A stretch of 22,165 bases of DNA. It comes from DASYCK01 sp036500205. GTDB lineage: Bacteria; Myxococcota_A; Polyangia; Fen-1088. Positions 20,216 to 22,165 of this stretch are shown piece by piece. Location of the stretch: NCBI GenBank assembly GCA_036500205.1, contig DASYCK010000013.1:1-22165 (forward strand). Direction: 5' to 3'. Made by a program: the position numbers and the translations under genes. Each line of letters opens with the position of its first letter. Positions within the stretch are counted from its first letter, which is position 1. The notes beneath the pieces are model-generated. The model made no database searches. It had not been told where the DNA came from and saw nothing but the letters and a program-made list of their open reading frames with translations.

Positions 20216-20675
20216 GATCGTCGCCGAGCTGTTCGAGGACGATGCCCCGGGGACGGTGGCCAACTTCACGGGCCTCGCGGCCGGGACGAAGGAGTTCACC
20301 GATCCGAAGACTGGCAAGAAAGACAAGCGCCCGTACTACGACGGGCTGACGTTTCACCGGGTCATCGACGACTTCATGGTCCAGGGTGGATGCCCACTCG
20401 GCACCGGCTCGGCCGGTCCCGGGTTCACCATCAAGGACGAGCTGTCGGGCAAGAAGCAAGTCCACAAGGCCGGTTCGCTTTCCATGGCGAAGACGGCGGC
20501 GCCAGACTCGGGCGGCTCGCAGTTCTTCATCTGCCATTCGCCCCAGCCGCACCTCGATCGGAAGCACACCGTGTTCGGCGAGGTGCTGTCCGGGATGGAC
20601 GTGGTCAACAAGATCCAGAAGGGCGATAAGATGAAGCGCGTCTGGATCGAAGAGACGCCGGAGAAAAAGGGATAG
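20181..20675 (+). CDS. Cyclophilin-type peptidyl-prolyl cis-trans isomerase
   Basis: A 164-aa cytosolic cyclophilin that isomerises Xaa-Pro bonds. Key segments are VHFETDKGEIVAELFEDDAPGTVANF, LTFHRVIDDFMVQGGCPLGTGSAGPGF (catalytic Arg in FHRVI, with FMVQGG), GSLSMAKTAAPDSGGSQFFI and HLDRKHTVFGEVLSGMDVVNKIQKGD. The usual active-site Trp is His (PHLDRKHTVFG), as in many bacterial forms. A short insertion, KEFTDPKTGKKDKRPYYDG, precedes the FHR motif. Start at 20181 fits AAAGG nine bases upstream; upstream codons in frame lie inside the membrane protein gene. There is no signal peptide. Translation is probably coupled to the membrane protein gene it overlaps by 35 bp. Confidence 0.95.
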   Translation: MKRVHFETDKGEIVAELFEDDAPGTVANFTGLAAGTKEFTDPKTGKKDKRPYYDGLTFHRVIDDFMVQGGCPLGTGSAGPGFTIKDELSGKKQVHKAGSLSMAKTAAPDSGGSQFFICHSPQPHLDRKHTVFGEVLSGMDVVNKIQKGDKMKRVWIEETPEKKG

Positions 20676-20693
20676 GCACCCTTTGACGACCCG

Positions 20694-20730
20694 CGCAGCG
20701 CCCCCGGCGGAACTTCCCGCCGGGGCTGCG
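20694..20730 (+). terminator. GC-rich hairpin after the cyclophilin gene
   Basis: CGCAGC-gcc-CCCGGCGG (20694-20710) pairs with CCGCCGGG-g-CTGCG (20717-20730) around the loop AACTTC, a stem of about 14 bp with a small bulge. It lies 19 bp after the stop codon. No T-run follows. Confidence 0.6.
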
Positions 20731-20731
20731 G

Positions 20732-20761
20732 TTGACTTTATGGGCGCGTCGGCTCGATAAC
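20732..20761 (+). promoter_or_regulatory. Promoter of the second Ser/Thr kinase: TTGACT-N18-GATAAC
   Basis: TTGACT (20732-20737, five of six) and GATAAC (20756-20761, four of six) are 18 bp apart, directly after the cyclophilin hairpin. The leader to the TTG at 20879 would be about 110 nt, longer than elsewhere in the window. Confidence 0.5.
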
Positions 20762-20878
20762 TATGCGGCCTCGCACAGTTCACTATCTCCGGATGTCGCG
20801 GTCGTTGCGGCGTTCCCCCTCTGGGCCCCTACCCGCTTCTTGCCCCCCAACGCGGATCCAACCTTCGCAGGTAAGCGA

Positions 20879-22165
<1,287 letters not shown>

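Overview
The window is GC-rich chromosomal DNA of a bacterium that looks like a myxobacterium or a close relative (Myxococcota/Polyangia). This is an inference from the gene content: two Hanks-type Ser/Thr kinases of the myxobacterial Pkn style (one with a PEGA domain), several multi-PAS sensor proteins, lipoproteins and outer-membrane proteins of unknown function, and strong G/C at third codon positions. There is no rRNA, tRNA, CRISPR array, insertion sequence or phage module. It reads as core chromosome with lineage-specific genes between conserved ones.

Layout. 1-813 (-): cut-off lipoprotein with a run of Leu/Asn/Gly hexapeptides, behind an AT-rich promoter island. 996-1892 (+): DODA/YgiD-type extradiol dioxygenase with an added Tat-like leader. 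2003-2864 (-): the ribosomal operon rplM-rpsI. 2945-4159 (-): AlaC-type aminotransferase. 4269-5231 (+): PA0069/SplB-like radical SAM protein. 5276-7216 (+): hybrid histidine kinase. 7219-9051 (-): a fusion of a TlyA/FtsJ-type 2'-O-methyltransferase and a THUMP-RlmL-type methyltransferase. 9227-9724 (-): CBS-pair protein with a zinc ribbon. 9844-12423 (-): Ser/Thr kinase with a PEGA domain, divergent from an outer-membrane protein (12535-13398 +). 13596-14078 (+): unknown protein. 14094-17862 (+): larB, larC and a GAF-PAS-PAS-DHp protein with no ATPase domain, joined by ATGA overlaps. 17907-18200 (+): small unknown protein. 18265-18711 (-): cupin. 18814-19236 (-): small helical protein. 19454-20215 (+): EI24/CysZ-like membrane protein overlapping a cyclophilin (20181-20675 +). 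20879-22165 (+): second Ser/Thr kinase, cut by the window edge.

Three things stand out. Most transcription units that start with their own promoter have a TANNNT-like -10 box only 6-13 nt before the start codon and no Shine-Dalgarno sequence, whereas genes inside operons (rpsI, the DHp protein, the cyclophilin) do have one; leaderless or near-leaderless mRNA looks like the default here. The TlyA-RlmL fusion joins two rRNA methyltransferase activities that are normally separate. The nickel-pincer cofactor genes larB and larC are translationally coupled to a sensor-like protein that cannot phosphorylate itself. Between genes there are several GC-rich perfect hairpins that probably end transcription without U-tracts.
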